Below, piece by piece: positions 13,055 through 14,093 of a stretch of DNA of 14,093 nucleotides; within the stretch, counting starts at the first letter, position 1, and each line of letters begins with the position of its first letter. The notes below the pieces were generated by a model, which worked only from the letters and a program-made list of their open reading frames with translations, searched no databases and was not told the DNA's origin. The stretch spans positions 13,297 to 27,389 of the forward strand of contig MU647208.1 in assembly GCA_026770585.1 (NCBI GenBank), in the 5' to 3' direction. Source of the stretch: Baffinella frigidus (Eukaryota > Cryptophyceae > Cryptomonadales > Baffinellaceae). Made by a program: the position numbers and the translations under genes.

Positions 13055-13189
13055 TGGCCAGGCCGCGCCAGGTGATGCGGTTTCCAATTCCTAAGAGTTA
13101 GGCTTCAGGGTTCAGGGGAGGGAACTTGGTGCCCGTTGTGACCTTAACCCTGAACCCCACACCCTAAACCCTAAATCCTGGCGTAACAG

Positions 13190-13253
13190 ACGGAGTGTGC
13201 TTGGGCCTGCGCCGCTTGTCCTCCGGGGACATACAAGAGCGTCCTGGGGGCAG
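13190..13253 (+). CDS. Exon 17: GCC2/GCC3 Cys-rich module
   Basis: The acceptor GGCGTAACAG follows a short CCCTAAA tract. The exon reads TECAWACAACPPGTYKSVLG and Ala, then a split Gly (G|GTCAAA). C..CPPGTYKS..GA is a clear GCC2/GCC3 (ephrin-receptor-like) repeat, and the phase-1 exit matches exon 18. Confidence 0.8.
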
Positions 13254-13289
13254 GTCAAACCAAAAACAGACTTTGAGAAATGATTGGAA

Positions 13290-13430
13290 CTCCTCCTCCA
13301 CCTCCTCCTCCTCCTCCTCCTCCTCCTTCTCCTCCTCCTCCTTCTCCTTCTTCTTATTTTGCTTCTTCGACTTCTTCTTCTGCTTCTTCTGCTACTCCTG
13401 CTTCTTCTGCTTCTTCTTTTTCTGCATTTC
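13290..13430 (+). repeat. (TCC)n/(TTC)n polypyrimidine tract
   Basis: CCTCCT then CTTCTT triplet repeats in intron 17, about 70 bases upstream of the exon 18 acceptor. It explains poly-Ser and poly-Arg open frames on both strands. Confidence 0.9.
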
Positions 13431-13503
13431 CCTCGTAAAGGTCCTGTAAACACGTCCTGACCTAGTAAAAAGCAATCAACTTACTAACGGTTGGGGGTGA
13501 CAG

Positions 13504-13583
13504 GAGCCTGCATCCCCTGCCCCGACGGAACAACCACGCTGGCGCCGGGGGGCACAGAGTGTGCCGTTGATATCCCGCTTCAG
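13504..13583 (+). CDS. Exon 18: GCC2/GCC3 Cys-rich module
   Basis: The 3' splice region contains an ACTAAC branch-point-like motif (13485-13490) and GGTGACAG. The exon completes Gly and reads ACIPCPDGTTTLAPGGTEC, then AVDIPLQ, with the donor CAG|GTGTGT in phase 0. It parallels exon 5 (ACIVCPTGTSKNSLGP). No further exon was recognised between here and the right edge, so the gene likely continues beyond 14093. Confidence 0.8.
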
Positions 13584-14093
13584 GTGTGTCTGCTAGTTTT
13601 GATTCTTCACTAAAAGCAGGTGTTGGCGCGAATTAGGGGTGTCAACATCTTGTACAGTTGTTCGAATATTCATCAAGCAGTCGGCCAAAATTGGAGCGCC
13701 GTTTTTTTTCTTTTCAACATTGATGCTCCATCCCCTTTGGTGCATGGTTGGCATAGTCAACTGTTTTCGCTGCTGGTTGAGGATCCCCATTGGTGCCACC
13801 CTGGCCCAGGGTGGAATTTGACCCACGAGAGCGGCCATAAGAGGTACCCTTGAATCTGACTCCGTCCATCTCCTGAGATTCTGGGTTTCGCGTTGGTCAG
13901 TTATGTTGGAAATCAATACATCCTAGAAGTCCCAAACGCTTGAACCGGGAACCGCTGCAAGTTTCCATCTGGCACCAAATGACGCCGAAATTCCTGGAAT
14001 CCGACAACAGTGTCCGTACTCCGTACGCAGACATAGAGACCGCACCTCCGGGCACCGCTTTGGAGTGGGTTTAGGGGTTAGGGGTTAGGGGGT
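13584..14093 (+). other. Right edge, no supported exon
   Basis: Downstream of exon 18 I see the antisense frame above, a possible but weak exon-like stretch near 14033-14068 (ETAPPGTALEW after CGTACGCAG), and a final G-rich telomere-like block at 14068-14093. No polyadenylation site is clear. Confidence 0.4.
13593..13916 (-). other. Unrecognised 107-codon open frame
   Basis: The minus strand reads from ATG 13916 through MGILNQQRKQLTMPTMHQRG, WSINVEKKKNGAPI and NIRTTVQDVDTPNS. It overlaps sequence downstream of exon 18 in the opposite direction. I recognise no domain; it may be a repeat-derived frame. Confidence 0.25.

Noticed and set aside
13112-13449. Poly-Arg and poly-Ser frames
   Set aside because: They are produced by the (TCC)n/(TTC)n tract and overlap the well-supported Cys-rich exon 17 in another frame.
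1-14093. CRISPR array, tRNA or rRNA genes
   Set aside because: The repeats are heptamers without regular unique spacers, and no cloverleaf or rRNA-like conserved sequence was seen on either strand.

Overview
This window is nuclear eukaryotic DNA, not prokaryotic: there are no operons, the long open frames are mostly artefacts of simple repeats, and the real coding signal is many short GC-rich exons (about 37-145 bases) bounded by AG and GT. Introns and spacers are packed with degenerate plant-type telomere-like heptamers (CCCTAAA/TTTAGGG and variants such as CCCTACA, CCCCAAA, CCCGAAA), fold-back (MITE-like) hairpins and short dispersed repeats. The telomere-type motif, the high-GC coding and the secreted Cys-rich/PA14/RCC1 proteins fit a green alga of prasinophyte type; I suspect a Cymbomonas/Pyramimonas-like alga. 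That is inference from general resemblance, not a demonstrated identity.

Two divergent genes can be reconstructed by hand, head to head around a 179-base spacer (2676-2854). Minus strand (2675 down to 781, continuing toward or past position 1): a signal peptide followed by RCC1 repeats, four exons with mutually compatible phases (2675-2547, 2323-2193, 1325-1236, 833-781). Plus strand (2855 to at least 13583): a signal peptide, then Cys-rich GCC2/GCC3 (ephrin-receptor-like) modules, an unrecognised segment, a PA14 domain split over several tiny exons, and more GCC2/GCC3 modules. The 18-exon model (2855-2991, 3404-3469, 4296-4440, 5011-5083, 5675-5725, 7328-7432, 7576-7683, 7845-7941, 8712-8781, 9199-9252, 9384-9431, 9711-9766, 11146-11190, 11587-11665, 12155-12191, 12439-12488, 13190-13253, 13504-13583) totals 1365 bases = 455 codons with no internal stop, and every junction rebuilds a sensible codon. 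Exons 9 and 10 are the weakest. No terminal exon or polyadenylation site was recognised, so the gene probably continues to the right.

The likely products are secreted or cell-surface proteins. GCC2/GCC3 and PA14 modules are typical of extracellular adhesion or glycan-binding proteins; RCC1 repeats form a beta-propeller. Whether the two act together is unknown.

The rest is repeat biology. Telomere-like arrays sit in introns, mostly C-rich on the sense strand of whichever gene they lie in, and in several introns they run right up to the 3' splice site. Several exons have a decayed second copy nearby. At least ten inverted-repeat elements occur, several sharing a TACTACAC core with different outer arms. 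No rRNA, tRNA, CRISPR array or intact transposase was found.
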